38,333 bases of DNA from Herbinix sp. GTDB taxonomy: Bacteria; Bacillota; Clostridia; Lachnospirales; Lachnospiraceae. Below the pieces are notes generated by a model. The model ran no database searches. It saw nothing but the letters and a program-made list of their open reading frames with translations, and was not told where the DNA came from. Position 1 is the stretch's first letter; each line of letters opens with the position of its first letter. A program made the position numbers and the translations under genes. The DNA lies in assembly GCA_028691795.1 (NCBI GenBank), contig JAQUYQ010000010.1, positions 1 to 38,333 of the forward strand, read 5' to 3'. Shown here in pieces: positions 1 through 7,551 of this stretch.

Positions 1-44
1 TCTTAACACCAATGGAGAAACATGAAGTATATATGCATGCAGCA

Positions 45-78
45 TAAAAATCCAGCAGGATAATTATTCCTGCTGGAT
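45..78 (-). terminator. Intrinsic terminator (minus strand)
   Basis: An 11-base perfect inverted repeat pairs 50-60 with 68-78 around an 8-base loop. Read on the minus strand the stem is followed by a run of T (the A run at 46-50). It is a good final terminator for the surface-protein gene at 288-2306. The rest of the first 287 bases holds only the hairpin at 204-237 and no credible gene. Confidence 0.7.
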
Positions 79-203
79 GAAAAAAGTTTATATTTTTTCA
101 ATTGTCTACTTGACGGGGAGCGGTTCACTCATGCAGCACCTTTTTTCTTATAATTATATCTGCCTCCATCCCTTACAAGTTTATTGAAGTTCTGCTGTGA
201 GCA

Positions 204-237
204 GAAAGAGAACCGTCATTTCTGACGGTTCTCTTTC
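204..237 (-). terminator. Strong hairpin after surface-protein gene
   Basis: Positions 204-218 and 223-237 form a perfect 15-base stem with a 4-base loop, 50 bases after the stop codon of the surface-protein gene. There is no clear T run on either side, so it may protect the 3' end of the mRNA or act as a weak terminator, with 45-78 as the main one. Confidence 0.55.
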
Positions 238-287
238 ACACCTTGTAAATACCCCCAAGGATCTTGCAATATTCTAATTGTTAAGCT

Positions 288-2306
288 TTAATTAACGGTT
301 GACGCTGCTCCTGCAACTGAAGACGCTTGTGTTGCCTGTGTAGCTGCCTTAACAAGTACTGTGTCATCGTTAGCAGCTGCTAATGTTGCTGTAATTGTTA
401 CTACCGTTGCACTAGTTCTAACAAATGTTCCATCTGCTAAAGCGGCTGCATTTGTACCTGTGAACGTGAAATCACCAGCTACTATTGATCCTTCTTTAAA
501 TGTTCCACCTGTTAATGTAATTGTAACTGTGTTATTGCCCTCTGTAACTGTGAATGCAACTGATGTTACGTCTGTGATTGCTGTTACTGTTGTTGATGCC
601 ACTGCAGCAACTGAAGTTGCTTGTGTTGCCTGTGTTGCTGCCTTAACAAGTACTTTATCAGTTGTTCCAGCTGCTAAATCTACTTCGGTAATTGTTACAA
701 CCGTATCACTAGTCCTAGTAAATGTACCACCTGCTAATGCTGCTGCATTTGTTCCTGTGAAAGTGAAATCACTTGCTGCAATCGCGCCTGTCTTAAATGT
801 TCCACCTGTTAATGTAATTGTAACTACGTTGTTAGCATCTACAACTGTGAATGCAGCTGATGTTTTGTCAACAATAACTTTAATATAAGTTGCTGTTAAA
901 GTAAATTGCTTATACTTAACAACTTTGCCTGATGCATTCACTTCATAAATTGCTAAATATTTGTTTGTAGTAGATACTGTTGTGATATCAGTACCAGAAG
1001 TATATGCTGTGGTTGCATCTGTATCTACTGCTTCATAAAATTTAGGAGCAGTATTTGTTGTAGAAGAAACCTTATATCTTAACGAATTACCTGTTCCTGC
1101 TGTTGCTGTAACCTTTGTTCCACTTATAGTTCCCTTTGCTGCTGTAGCAGAAAGAGCCGGTGCATTTACATTGTTTAATGTAATTGTTCCAGTAGACAGA
1201 CTTGATAGTACACCAGCCTTGTCAACCACAACAAGTTTGTAAGTTGCAGTATCTACTGTAAATGTAAGTGGTGTTGTAGAAATTGAAAGAGCAGTAGCAA
1301 CATTTGATATGGTAGCTTTTAATGCAGTTTTACCGGTTACTAATGCCTCCAGCTTAGCTTGAGTGTTTGTTGTGTCTAAATCAGTAGTAGATGGTACTAC
1401 ATAAATAGTTCCCAACTTAGTACTAGTATTCGCTGGAATTGCGATATATTTCTTATATACTACAGTAACATCGGTAAATGTAATTGTAGGTGCCGCAAAA
1501 TTAGATACAGTAAGAGCATTCTTACCTAAGGATGCAAGAGTAGTTTTGCCATTCCATCCATAAGCTGCCTTAATGTTGTATGCATTACCTGCAGTTGATG
1601 TAGTACCATTCTTATCAAAAACTGATTGAAGTGCAAGCTTGTCTTTCGCATTCAATGTAATTTCTGCACTTGTAGCACTTGTTATCTCTACAGCGGGTGA
1701 TGTGAGCTTATATGATTTTGAAGCACCATCTGTAATTGTTAAATACTTCGGCAGAATATCATTCGGAGTACCCGTAGTAGCTACCAGATTCGTTCCTGTT
1801 AGGACTATTTTTCCTGTGGAGCAGTCATATGTTGCAGATGTTAAACCAGCAACATTACTAACAGTAAGTGCATTGTCACTTATATCAGCCTTTGAAGTAG
1901 TACCATTCCATCCAGCTTGAACATCGATCTGATAAGTTCCGCCATTCGCTGCTGCAGTTCCGTCTTTATCCAGTATTGCTGCTAATGCAGCCCGCTCTTT
2001 TGCACTTAACGTAATCTCCGCTGTCGTTGTTGAACTAGCGTTCAGTTCTCCCTTGGATTTGAGGGTATAACTTTTACTCTTACTATCTGTTATCGTAACT
2101 TTTGAAAGGACGATATCGTTGGGAGTACCTTCTTTCGCCACCAAATTAGTTCCTGTGATTGTTAACTTACCGGTACTTTCATCATAGGTTGCACTTGTAA
2201 AAGCAGGTGGTGTTACCTCAGCCGCTTTCGCTGGAACTGATGCTAATCCAATCAGACCAACCGCCAGACATAACGTGGTTAACATTTTAAGTTTTTTTCT
2301 TGCCAT
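288..2306 (-). CDS. Secreted modular surface protein with two pairs of repeats
   Basis: A 672-residue exported protein of unknown function. Residues 1-29 are a classic signal peptide (charged MARKKLK, hydrophobic core, AKAAE cleavage region). Residues 34-152 and 153-270 are tandem copies of a ~118-residue module; shared landmarks are TSATYD, TGTNLVA, GTPNDI, AEITL, GWNG and NALTVSN. A Thr/Val-rich middle (271-475) follows, then two ~90-residue copies at about 482-572 and 581-670 sharing VTITLTGGTF and DFTFTGTNAAAL. The composition (Thr, Ala, Val; one Cys) and modules suggest Ig-like beta-sandwich domains, which is inference. No LPXTG sorting signal or SLH domain is visible, so it may be released or held non-covalently. 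The start is fixed by AGGAGG at 2315-2320. It has its own SigA promoter and sits after the glycosylation island. An S-layer or glycan-associated role is possible but not shown. Confidence 0.85.
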   Translation of the reverse strand: MARKKLKMLTTLCLAVGLIGLASVPAKAAEVTPPAFTSATYDESTGKLTITGTNLVAKEGTPNDIVLSKVTITDSKSKSYTLKSKGELNASSTTTAEITLSAKERAALAAILDKDGTAAANGGTYQIDVQAGWNGTTSKADISDNALTVSNVAGLTSATYDCSTGKIVLTGTNLVATTGTPNDILPKYLTITDGASKSYKLTSPAVEITSATSAEITLNAKDKLALQSVFDKNGTTSTAGNAYNIKAAYGWNGKTTLASLGKNALTVSNFAAPTITFTDVTVVYKKYIAIPANTSTKLGTIYVVPSTTDLDTTNTQAKLEALVTGKTALKATISNVATALSISTTPLTFTVDTATYKLVVVDKAGVLSSLSTGTITLNNVNAPALSATAAKGTISGTKVTATAGTGNSLRYKVSSTTNTAPKFYEAVDTDATTAYTSGTDITTVSTTNKYLAIYEVNASGKVVKYKQFTLTATYIKVIVDKTSAAFTVVDANNVVTITLTGGTFKTGAIAASDFTFTGTNAAALAGGTFTRTSDTVVTITEVDLAAGTTDKVLVKAATQATQATSVAAVASTTVTAITDVTSVAFTVTEGNNTVTITLTGGTFKEGSIVAGDFTFTGTNAAALADGTFVRTSATVVTITATLAAANDDTVLVKAATQATQASSVAGAASTVN

Positions 2307-2494
2307 AATATTTTCCTCCTTGTTTTTTAAACATGCACATCCTTATGCACAGGTTGATTTATCTATAGTAAAGTCCGTTGGGCTTTCTATCAAATATTAA
2401 TTCGTCTTAAATATGTAGTGTTTATGCTTTTCCTTGTTGAGCAAATTAAGTCTTTTTGTTGTATCTTGTCAAATTTTCCTTATTATTACTTTCA

Positions 2495-2523
2495 AATATA
2501 ACATAGGCAATGATGCAAGTCAA
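2495..2523 (-). promoter_or_regulatory. SigA promoter of the surface-protein gene
   Basis: Minus-strand TTGACT (2518-2523) and TATATT (2495-2500) are separated by exactly 17 bases, close to the SigA consensus. Transcription would start near 2488 and leave a leader of about 180 bases before the ATG at 2306. The leader carries a direct repeat of TGTGCAT near 2333-2353 but no riboswitch that I recognise. Confidence 0.65.
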
Positions 2524-2581
2524 TTATGTTTCCTGGTTAATCCAGTATTTATGACTGATTTGGTACTTTTGTACTATTCAA

Positions 2582-3499
2582 TTAACATGCTTCAATGGCT
2601 TTCAGCCAGGAAAGTTTATTATCAAGAAATTCCTTTCCTTCACTGGATCTTATATTTTGATAGGAAGGATAATGAACAAAAAATTCCTCTGTCTCTTGCA
2701 TATTAGCAAGCCGTTCACGGAGTATCTTCAGCTCCGGATCATAAATAAGTTTGATTTGTTTTTTCAGTAATAGCTCTTTGATATCAGTAAACGCACAAGC
2801 CAGCTGCATCACATTGCAATCAGATTCATATATATCGATCTCTGCTTCTTCTGCCAACCTATGCAATTCCTGTACATGATATCCCATTCCAAATCCGTAT
2901 ATAAGATATCTCTTCTTCTCTTTCTGTTTCCAATTTCTTGCAAGCAAAAATGCTTCTAACTGGATACGGCTGTTGGTATGAAAATAAAACTTAAACCCTT
3001 CATTTTCAGCAACAAGAGTCATCTGACCACAGGAGGTAAATTCTACCCGGTAACCACTCTCCAATAATTTGGTGGTATTAATTGGTTCCTGCATCTCCTT
3101 TGGAAAACCTATTCCATTTTCCATTAAAAGTGCGATGTTTTCCTTATAGGTGTCTTCATCATATATAATCTCTTCTTTACTGATAATTAACTCCTGTACA
3201 CCAATTAAGAAATTTATTAATTGTAACTCCAATAAATCAGCTAAAAGAACAAAATCCTTATTTTTCTTAGAATCGAGTATTCCGGTTAACATTTCCAGCA
3301 TTGATTTGGTATCCACCAAATTAAAGTACTCCCGGTTCGTAATAATCGCTTCTATTACTAATTTAATTTGGTCTATCGAGTGTGCTAATAAATAAAGCGC
3401 TTTATCATATTGCTGTTCCCGAAAATAATAAACTGCTTTTTCCATGTCTCCTATCAGTTTAATATTGTGTTCAAAAATATCTTGTATACTTTCAGTCAA
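2582..3499 (-). CDS. Maf-like protein lacking the DUF115 transferase domain
   Basis: 305 residues, colinear with the first ~300 residues of the full Maf protein at 4755-6419, ending just where that protein's DUF115 (MptE-like) domain would begin. Shared landmarks are the helical N-terminus with VLLADLLELQ, the SCG.MTL segment, the Rossmann-like YGFGMGYH followed by IYESD, LIYDPE, and a closing HYPS.QNI. A TTG start at 3499 is preferred over the GTG at 3517: AAGGGGG lies 6 bases before the TTG, and from there the protein aligns with residue 1 of its paralogue. The gene lies 14 bases after the GT2 stop codon and surely shares its transcript. Without the GPSL-containing transferase domain it probably cannot transfer sugar. 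It could bind flagellin, partner a full Maf, or be a decayed copy; the frame is intact and clean. Confidence 0.8.
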   Translation of the reverse strand: MTESIQDIFEHNIKLIGDMEKAVYYFREQQYDKALYLLAHSIDQIKLVIEAIITNREYFNLVDTKSMLEMLTGILDSKKNKDFVLLADLLELQLINFLIGVQELIISKEEIIYDEDTYKENIALLMENGIGFPKEMQEPINTTKLLESGYRVEFTSCGQMTLVAENEGFKFYFHTNSRIQLEAFLLARNWKQKEKKRYLIYGFGMGYHVQELHRLAEEAEIDIYESDCNVMQLACAFTDIKELLLKKQIKLIYDPELKILRERLANMQETEEFFVHYPSYQNIRSSEGKEFLDNKLSWLKAIEAC

Positions 3500-3513
3500 G
3501 TGTATCCCCCTTA

Positions 3514-4533
3514 TCACTCTGGGCTCCAGGTGTTATAAAGTTCCATAAATGCTTCCTCCTGCTGGAAGTTTCCAAGATTATGATAACATTGTGCAAGTTG
3601 TTTTAGTGGATAGTCTCCTGCATAATGTATATTTAATTCACATTCTGCTTCATATGCCGCATTGTAATACCATATGGTTGCTTCCTGATAATCACTAATT
3701 CCTATAAAGTACTCTCCCAATTCATAACATACTTCAGAGGAAGCCTTTCCATCTGCGATATTTCTTAAACAGTACTTCATCATACCAGTCACATCATTTT
3801 TAAGGCGATAACATTTTGTCAGAATACATTCGTAGATTTTTCTCTCTCTATCACTGCATTCTTCTTTATCCGCAAAGGACTTAAAATAGGGATATGCCTC
3901 CATAAAATCATTAGTTTCTCCTGCAATGTATAGCTCTTTGGCATACATCTCATAAAGCTTGGGAGATAAAACTCCATATTGTTCAATCACTCGCTGGAAG
4001 GACCCAAAATCCCTCGCAGCATGACTGGACAATGGCATATGCTGGATAACAATATCACTGTCAAATACAATCGGCGCTAGCACAACACTTTCATGAATTG
4101 GTTCAACCCACCTGAAATTTCTCAATCTCTTATATAATTTTGGTCGATATTCCATATCAAAATTATATGTTGTATTATAGGAAAGCTGGTTCGAATATTT
4201 CATCTGGACAATTTCTATTTCCGGTAAAAGCTTCTGCTTTAATACCAAAAACCTCTGTCTGTTTTCTTCATCAAGAACTTCATCTGCATCTGCTGCATAG
4301 ATATAATCCATGGATGCCTTAGAAAAAGAAAAATTTCTTGCTGCACTAAAATCATTAACCCACTCAAAATCATATATTCTATTCGTATATCTTGCTGCAA
4401 TCTGTTTTGTCAAATCTGTGGAACCAGTATCAACTATAATGATTTCTTCCGCCAGACCTTTCAGTGAATCCAGACATCTTTCAAGTACTTTTTCCTCATT
4501 CTTAACAATCATACAAATACTTATGGTAAACAT
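3514..4533 (-). CDS. GT2 glycosyltransferase with TPR-like C-terminus
   Basis: 339 residues. Residues 1-~95 are a GT-A fold of family 2: SICMIVKNEE at the start, VDTGSTD at 34-40, and the metal/nucleotide-binding ADADE at 81-85. After about residue 190 the protein is helical with TPR-like repeats (tyrosine- and alanine-rich pairs such as the YELGEYFIGISDYQEA segment). This layout is that of cytoplasmic glycosyltransferases that modify peptides or proteins, including SunS-like enzymes and flagellin glycosyltransferases of Clostridia. The context (Maf genes on both sides, SigD-like promoter at 4639-4665) supports addition of a sugar to flagellin or extension of the glycan; the donor is unknown. 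GGAG lies 7 bases before the ATG. It heads a two-gene unit with the truncated Maf gene. Confidence 0.8.
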   Translation of the reverse strand: MFTISICMIVKNEEKVLERCLDSLKGLAEEIIIVDTGSTDLTKQIAARYTNRIYDFEWVNDFSAARNFSFSKASMDYIYAADADEVLDEENRQRFLVLKQKLLPEIEIVQMKYSNQLSYNTTYNFDMEYRPKLYKRLRNFRWVEPIHESVVLAPIVFDSDIVIQHMPLSSHAARDFGSFQRVIEQYGVLSPKLYEMYAKELYIAGETNDFMEAYPYFKSFADKEECSDRERKIYECILTKCYRLKNDVTGMMKYCLRNIADGKASSEVCYELGEYFIGISDYQEATIWYYNAAYEAECELNIHYAGDYPLKQLAQCYHNLGNFQQEEAFMELYNTWSPE

Positions 4534-4578
4534 CTGAAAACTCCATTCCGACTTAAAGTTGTCTTACAATAAGCTTTT

Positions 4579-4638
4579 GTTATAAAATATGTTATAAAAT
4601 ATGTAATATAATATGTTATAAAATATGTTACAAAATAT
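4579..4638 (-). repeat. Five 12-base tandem repeats at a SigD promoter
   Basis: Five contiguous 12-base units on the plus strand, consensus GTTATAAAATAT: 4579-4590, 4591-4602, 4603-4614 (two changes), 4615-4626, 4627-4638 (one change). The array touches the -10 box of the SigD-like promoter at 4639, so it makes up most of the transcribed leader of the GT2 gene. No open frame crosses it. Copy-number change would alter leader length without frameshift. Confidence 0.9.
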
Positions 4639-4665
4639 ATATCGACATGCTTTCATATATACTTA
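4639..4665 (-). promoter_or_regulatory. SigD-like promoter of GT2 / truncated maf unit
   Basis: Minus-strand TAAG (4662-4665), 16 bases, then TCGATAT (4639-4645). This matches the flagellar sigma factor pattern TAAA-N(14-16)-CCGATAT with one change in each box, and its spacing is the same as at fliC and flgM in this window. Transcription would start near 4632, about 100 bases before the GT2 start codon. Confidence 0.6.
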
Positions 4666-4754
4666 AGTACTTTCTATTAGTTTTTTATATTTTTTTAATA
4701 TGTGAAAATATACACTATAAGAAACCTGCATTATTTTGCTATTGACTCTATTTA

Positions 4755-6419
4755 TTACTCAGCAATACATTCTGATAATTTCTTAACCTTCATGCCGTCA
4801 ATTTTTGCGCCGCCTTCGGTAGCATCAATGAACTCAATATTCTTAACATCACGAATTCTGTTCTCAATCCACTTACGATATATGTCCAAGGTCCTACTGG
4901 TATTTACTTTATTACCATTGATATCCTCTACTAATCTCAGATCATCCTTTTGTGTTATATCACGACGTGATGTATCTGATGCATGAGCATAATTATCCGT
5001 ATAAGCCAAATCAAGTCCGAGAAATATAATCCTCCTGCAAGCAAAGGTTATTCCTAAGTCTAACGCGGTTGTACTCACAGAACCACCAGTCAGAAATAAC
5101 ATGTCACCATGCTTCGCAGCATATTGTTCAGCTTTATCGTAGTCTTTTTGGCAGATCATATACTTCTTGCCTTTGTAATTCCTGGCAAATCCATGATATG
5201 CGGTTGATAAGAAGATCATCGGCACACTACTATCTTCCTGTCCGGCGATCTGTCTATATACTCTTGAATTTGCATCTGTTACAATTACGTAATCCGGCTT
5301 AATTCCTGCAAGGAGCAGTTTTCGAAATACAGTACCCGTTGCTAAGATAATGCTCTTTTCTCCAACATTCTTCAATAATTCATAATTTTTGTCTAACGAA
5401 GGACCGGCAGCAACGATATATAAATCTCTATCTTTGAATTGATCCTGCAAATCGTCAACCATTCCATCAAAGCGCAGAATATTTTCCCTGAAATTGCCAT
5501 TTAGAAGTTTGCGCTGGTTTTCAATCGAACTGTATTGGATAAAATAATTTTCTAGATTTTCTCTTATATTCGTATTCTTAATGTTACGTAGAGATGGATA
5601 ATGGATAATAAATCTTTCCTCTTTTTTCATGCTTGCTGTACGATTAAGCAGTTTTGTATAATCTGGATCATATATTAAATTTATGTTTGGTTTCTCCAAT
5701 AAGCTTTTTAAATCTGCAAATGCTGCAGCTAACTTAAAAATATTGATATCCGACTCATAAACTTCGATATTAATATTATCATCTATTTCAGAAAGTTCCT
5801 TAATATGGTAACCCAGACCAAGTCCATATACCATATAGCTAACTACATTCTCATTATACCAGGAGTTAGCTAAGGCACAAGCAACCTCTGATATTCTGCC
5901 ATTACTATGAAGATAGTACTTACCATTCTTATCTGACAGAGCTAAGGTCATTCGACCACAGGAGCTATATTCGATACTATAATCTTGTCCTAATAATTCC
6001 ATGGGTGTAATTTCAGAATTAATCAGCTTTCCTAATTCAGGATTTCTTTTATTCATTGCTTCACAGTTATTCGAATAATAAAAAGTTTGAATTTCAAAGC
6101 CCTCACTACCGATAATATCCTCTTGAAGCTCGATAAAAAACCTCAATATCTGTAACTCATAAAGGTCCGCCAAAAGTACATAGTCGTTCTGCTTCTGTGC
6201 CTGAAAAAGCCCTTCCATCATGTCTGTTAAAAGAGTTGTTCTTTCCTGACCAGCCACTTCATATAATTGCGGCATTGACTGATCCAGCTGATTGATAAAT
6301 AAAGTTGCATTCCGTAGGGCCTTATCATAATTTTGGATTCGAAAATTCAATATTATTTGATTAATAATATCGATAATGGTTATGTTATTATTAAATAATT
6401 GATAGATTTGATCATTCAA
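4755..6419 (-). CDS. Maf family flagellin nonulosonate transferase (DUF115)
   Basis: 554 residues, usual for motility accessory factor proteins, which attach pseudaminic or legionaminic acid to flagellin Ser/Thr in the cytoplasm before export. Residues 1-~110 are an all-helical domain (VLLADLYELQ at 81-90). Residues ~145-290 form the Maf N-terminal Rossmann-like region (YGLGLGYH at 198-205, VYESD at 220-224). Residues ~325-554 are DUF115 / MptE-like: AAGPSLDKN at 337-345, TDAN at 381-384, TGGSVST near 444-450, GLDLAYT at 468-474 and DATEGGAKI near 532-540, all expected for binding the CMP-sugar donor. It is probably the last gene of the operon starting with neuB-cupin and follows the neuB gene by 60 bases. 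The ribosome binding site (GAGG, 13 bases from ATG) is rather distant, hinting at modest translation. Confidence 0.9.
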   Translation of the reverse strand: MNDQIYQLFNNNITIIDIINQIILNFRIQNYDKALRNATLFINQLDQSMPQLYEVAGQERTTLLTDMMEGLFQAQKQNDYVLLADLYELQILRFFIELQEDIIGSEGFEIQTFYYSNNCEAMNKRNPELGKLINSEITPMELLGQDYSIEYSSCGRMTLALSDKNGKYYLHSNGRISEVACALANSWYNENVVSYMVYGLGLGYHIKELSEIDDNINIEVYESDINIFKLAAAFADLKSLLEKPNINLIYDPDYTKLLNRTASMKKEERFIIHYPSLRNIKNTNIRENLENYFIQYSSIENQRKLLNGNFRENILRFDGMVDDLQDQFKDRDLYIVAAGPSLDKNYELLKNVGEKSIILATGTVFRKLLLAGIKPDYVIVTDANSRVYRQIAGQEDSSVPMIFLSTAYHGFARNYKGKKYMICQKDYDKAEQYAAKHGDMLFLTGGSVSTTALDLGITFACRRIIFLGLDLAYTDNYAHASDTSRRDITQKDDLRLVEDINGNKVNTSRTLDIYRKWIENRIRDVKNIEFIDATEGGAKIDGMKVKKLSECIAE

Positions 6420-6479
6420 AATTTAATACCTCGATTTATAGTATTTTCCATAAAGTGTTGTAATACTTAAATTATATTT

Positions 6480-7550
6480 TTATATAATATCTTTCCAATC
6501 TATAATATAATCTTCAGGTATATCCTTTAATGCAGTTTTGCCTACTAATTCATTAATATGTTCTGGACCAATTCCATTTCCCGGTCTTTTGAAAGTCAAA
6601 TCATCCGCAGTTATGATACTTCCTTTATCAATTAATCTTGTCGTTACTATAGAACGCCTGGCACATTCCCTAGCTTTTCTCTCTGTTTCTAAAAACGATA
6701 AACCATAATCTCCTCTAATTATATTAATATAGTCAAGGCCTTCCTTAATTTTACCAGCGTCCTTCGCATCCATAGCGTGATAATGATCATTTCCCTTGAG
6801 TGTCTTATCCAAGGTAAAATGCTTCTCAATTACCTGTGCACCCAGATTATAAGCTGTTTTTAAAATTTCATAATCAAAATCCGGCTTTGTATGATCAGAA
6901 TATCCTATGATATACGCCGGATACTCCTGTTTAAGAGATACAATGCGATTAAGCGTTGCATGTTCGTGAACGGTGGGATATTCTAATACACAGTGCAGTA
7001 ACACTAATTCCTCTTGATTATACTGACGAATAATCCGAACTGCACGTTCAATTTCCTCCCTGTTAGAAGCACCTGTTGAGAGTAAAATTGGTTTGCCTTT
7101 TTTTGCCATATGAATAATAAACGGATGATTTGTTATATCGGAGGAAGATATCTTATAAAAATCCATAAAGGGATCTAGATAATCAGCGGATTCGAAATCA
7201 AATGGAGTTGAAGAGAAAGTAATATCAATTTGTTTACAATAATGATATAGCTCTTTATATTCCTTCTCACCAAAGGAATCAAATTTTTTAAATAGTTCAT
7301 ACTGAGAGCCCGTAGGCTCCTCTGTTCTATCCCAATATGCAGGAGAATTTTTTGAGGCCAAACTACCCGCTTTATAAGTTTGAAACTTTACCGCATCAAT
7401 TCCTGCCTTTTTCGCTTCTCTGCACATTAATTTTGCAGCTTCCATTAAATCAATATCTAAGTTTTTCGCAATATCATAATAATTAACCCCAATTTCAGCT
7501 AATAAATAATAACCTTGCTTGTCTAATATTTCTTTAAAAATATGAATCAC
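6480..7550 (-). CDS. neuB: Nonulosonic acid synthase, NeuB type, with SAF domain
   Basis: 356 residues, the usual NeuB length. It would condense phosphoenolpyruvate with a hexose derivative to a nine-carbon nonulosonic acid (sialic, legionaminic or pseudaminic type). Residues ~15-270 form the TIM barrel: LAEIGVN, then KFQTYKAGSL, STPFD, KISSSDITN, LLSTGAS, LLHCVLEYP, GYSDHT and EKHFTLD. Residues ~295-356 are a SAF (antifreeze-like) domain (ARRSIV, ITADDLTFKRPGNGI) that closes over the partner active site in the dimer. The substrate cannot be fixed from motifs; the neighbouring NeuA-PseG fusion makes a 2,4-diacetamido sugar product (pseudaminic or legionaminic type) likely. The start is a GTG at 7550 set almost against the upstream stop codon (7552), so translation is probably coupled; no nearby ATG competes. 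Confidence 0.9.
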   Translation of the reverse strand: MIHIFKEILDKQGYYLLAEIGVNYYDIAKNLDIDLMEAAKLMCREAKKAGIDAVKFQTYKAGSLASKNSPAYWDRTEEPTGSQYELFKKFDSFGEKEYKELYHYCKQIDITFSSTPFDFESADYLDPFMDFYKISSSDITNHPFIIHMAKKGKPILLSTGASNREEIERAVRIIRQYNQEELVLLHCVLEYPTVHEHATLNRIVSLKQEYPAYIIGYSDHTKPDFDYEILKTAYNLGAQVIEKHFTLDKTLKGNDHYHAMDAKDAGKIKEGLDYINIIRGDYGLSFLETERKARECARRSIVTTRLIDKGSIITADDLTFKRPGNGIGPEHINELVGKTALKDIPEDYIIDWKDII

Positions 7551-7551
7551 C

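Noticed and set aside
361..888. 175-residue plus-strand ORF opposite the surface-protein gene
   Set aside because: It is the mirror of the repetitive Thr/Val-rich C-terminal modules, with no ribosome binding site and low-complexity translation.
2307..2490. Riboswitch (c-di-GMP or other) in the long leader of the surface-protein gene
   Set aside because: No conserved riboswitch core could be found; only a short weak hairpin and a direct repeat.
2832..2845. SigD-like CGATAT sites inside coding sequence (also near 6370)
   Set aside because: No TAA-type -35 box at 15-17 bases, and both lie inside clear genes.
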